Of a DNA stretch of 64,000 bases, positions 62,939 through 64,000 are shown one piece after another (position 1 is the first letter of the stretch; each line of letters opens with the position of its first letter). The position numbers and the translations under genes are program-made. Source of the stretch: Pseudomonas svalbardensis (GTDB lineage: Bacteria; Pseudomonadota; Gammaproteobacteria; Pseudomonadales; Pseudomonadaceae); NCBI RefSeq assembly GCF_030053115.1, contig NZ_CP125619.1, positions 2,491,501 through 2,555,500 of the forward strand. Direction: 5' to 3'. Below the pieces are notes generated by a model that was given only the letters and a program-made list of their open reading frames with translations, was not told the DNA's origin and did no database searches.

Positions 62939-64000
62939 ATGTCCCTGCGACCCGAATACCTTCACTCCCTGCTCGAAGATGACAAAGAACAGGGCATCTA
63001 TCGCTGTAAGCGCGAGATGTTCACCGACCCGCGGCTGTTCGATCTCGAGATGCAGCACATCTTCGAAGGCAACTGGCTGTACCTGGCCCATGAAAGCCAG
63101 ATCCCCAACAAAAACGATTTCTACACCGCCACCATGGGGCGCCAGTCGATCTTCATCGCGCGCAACAAGGACGGTGAGCTCAATGCGTTCCTCAACGCCT
63201 GCAGCCATCGTGGCGCGACGCTGTGCCGGCACAAGTCTGGCAACAAGAGTTCGTACACCTGCCCGTTCCACGGCTGGACCTTCAACAACTCCGGCAAACT
63301 GCTCAAGGTCAAGGATCCGACCGAGGCGGGCTACCCGGCCAGCTTCAACTGCGAAGGCTCCCACGACCTGACCAAAGTCGCGCGTTTCGAGTCTTATCGC
63401 GGCTTCCTGTTCGGCAGCCTCAAGGCTGATGTCGTGCCGTTGGTCGAACACCTGGGCGAGTCGGCGAAGATCATCGACATGATCGTCGACCAGTCCGCCG
63501 ATGGCCTGGAAGTGCTGCGTGGTTCCTCCAGCTACATCTACGAAGGCAACTGGAAGCTCACCGCCGAAAACGGTGCCGACGGCTATCACGTCAGCTCCGT
63601 GCATTGGAACTACGCCGCCACCCAGAACCAGCGCAAGCAGCGCGAGGCCGGCGATTGCAATCCGACCATGAGCGCCGGCAGCTGGGCCAAGCAGGGCGGT
63701 GGTTTCTATTCCTTCGACAAGGGCCACATGTTGCTTTGGACCCGTTGGGCCAACCCCGAGGACCGTCCGCTGTACGAGCGTCGCGATGAACTGGCCCAGG
63801 ACTTCGGCAAGGCCCGCGCCGACTGGATGATCGAGAACTCGCGCAACCTGTGCCTGTACCCGAACGTGTACCTGATGGACCAGTTCAGCTCGCAGATTCG
63901 TATCGCCCGACCGATCTCGGTCGACCGCACGGAAATCACCATTTACTGCATCGCCCCCAAAGGCGAAAGCGACCACGCCCGTTCGAGCCGGATTCGTCAG
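62939..64000 (+). CDS. benA: Benzoate 1,2-dioxygenase large (alpha) subunit, 3' end cut
   Basis: 354 codons visible; the frame is still open at the window edge (full proteins have about 450). The terminal oxygenase adds O2 to benzoate to give a cis-diol. Rieske [2Fe-2S] site [12 protein letters not shown]...CPFHGW (about residues 85-112); catalytic-domain iron ligands begin with the [12 protein letters not shown] histidines and the bridging Asp just before (ENGADGYH). ATG 62939 follows TGGAGG. Begins [15 protein letters not shown]. Confidence 0.95.
   Translation, partial: MSLRPEYLHSLLEDDKEQGIYRCKREMFTDPRLFDLEMQHIFEGNWLYLAHESQIPNKNDFYTATMGRQSIFIARNKDGELNAFLNACSHRGATLCRHKSGNKSSYTCPFHGWTFNNSGKLLKVKDPTEAGYPASFNCEGSHDLTKVARFESYRGFLFGSLKADVVPLVEHLGESAKIIDMIVDQSADGLEVLRGSSSYIYEGNWKLTAENGADGYHVSSVHWNYAATQNQRKQREAGDCNPTMSAGSWAKQGGGFYSFDKGHMLLWTRWANPEDRPLYERRDELAQDFGKARADWMIENSRNLCLYPNVYLMDQFSSQIRIARPISVDRTEITIYCIAPKGESDHARSSRIRQ

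Overview
The window looks like a chromosome segment of a fluorescent-group Pseudomonas. It is GC-rich and carries many copies of the Pseudomonas-type REP palindrome (TGTGGGAGC...GCTCGCGA). Gene families such as the SfnB sulfur oxidoreductase, DUF1652, DUF2789, DUF2790, BenR and a DksA2-type protein point the same way. Product names rest on recognised motifs and remembered family sequences; no search was run. No tRNA, rRNA or CRISPR array was seen.

Region by region: (1) 1-15326, plus strand, a myo-inositol catabolism and uptake cluster: iolC (cut by the window edge), iolE, iolB, iolA/mmsA, an iolI-like isomerase, iolD, iolG, a second TIM-barrel isomerase, a Gfo/Idh/MocA oxidoreductase and a sugar ABC importer (binding protein, double ATPase, permease). 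Four REPINs sit between genes of this cluster. (2) 15655-23336: a zinc-ligand-poor DksA paralogue, a chemotaxis receptor with a C-terminal sensor-like domain, two overlapping lipoproteins, several small conserved unknowns, an orphan betaine-type binding protein and a DUF3995 membrane protein. (3) 23433-24673 and 39173-40413: two near-identical IS110-family elements, each inserted into a REP; their 5' noncoding ends fold into a candidate bridge RNA whose guides match the REP target and the element ends. (4) 24723-30783, minus strand: a complete Mrp/Pha-type Na+(K+)/H+ antiporter operon (A/B fused, C, D, E, F, G). (5) 30957-43438: a DMT exporter divergent from an XRE-cupin regulator, a sigma-54-type sulfur scavenging operon (SfnB, a half-size acyl-CoA-dehydrogenase-like protein, an FMN monooxygenase), a flavoprotein, two small secreted proteins sharing a C-terminal motif, a periplasmic binding protein, an orphan OmpR-type regulator, a DUF2790 protein and a Tat-type alpha/beta hydrolase.

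(6) 43514-52821: NUDIX hydrolase, ppnN, DUF3087, a diguanylate cyclase, a truncated LysR gene, DUF2784, a DapA-family aldolase, azlCD, a 53-residue acidic protein, an AT-rich patch with an orphan gene and a possible frameshifted relic, and yedK. (7) 52887-56739: a sulfonate-type ABC importer (ATPase, permease, binding protein) divergent from a second binding-protein gene broken by an 8-bp tandem duplication. (8) 56889-64000: a polysaccharide-deacetylase-like lipoprotein, DUF1652, then the benzoate/catechol ortho-cleavage locus: catR divergent from catBCA, benR, and benA running off the edge. An ATAC-N7-GTAT operator and two BenR/XylS-type boxes are visible.

How they fit: inositol enters through the ABC importer, is oxidised by IolG, dehydrated by IolE, ring-opened by IolD, isomerised by IolB, phosphorylated and probably cleaved by the two-domain IolC, and finished by IolA. 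Benzoate is dihydroxylated by BenABC (only BenA visible) to catechol, then CatA, CatB and CatC lead towards the beta-ketoadipate pathway. AANAANAA motifs lie before many starts in both pathways, suggesting shared Crc/Hfq catabolite repression.
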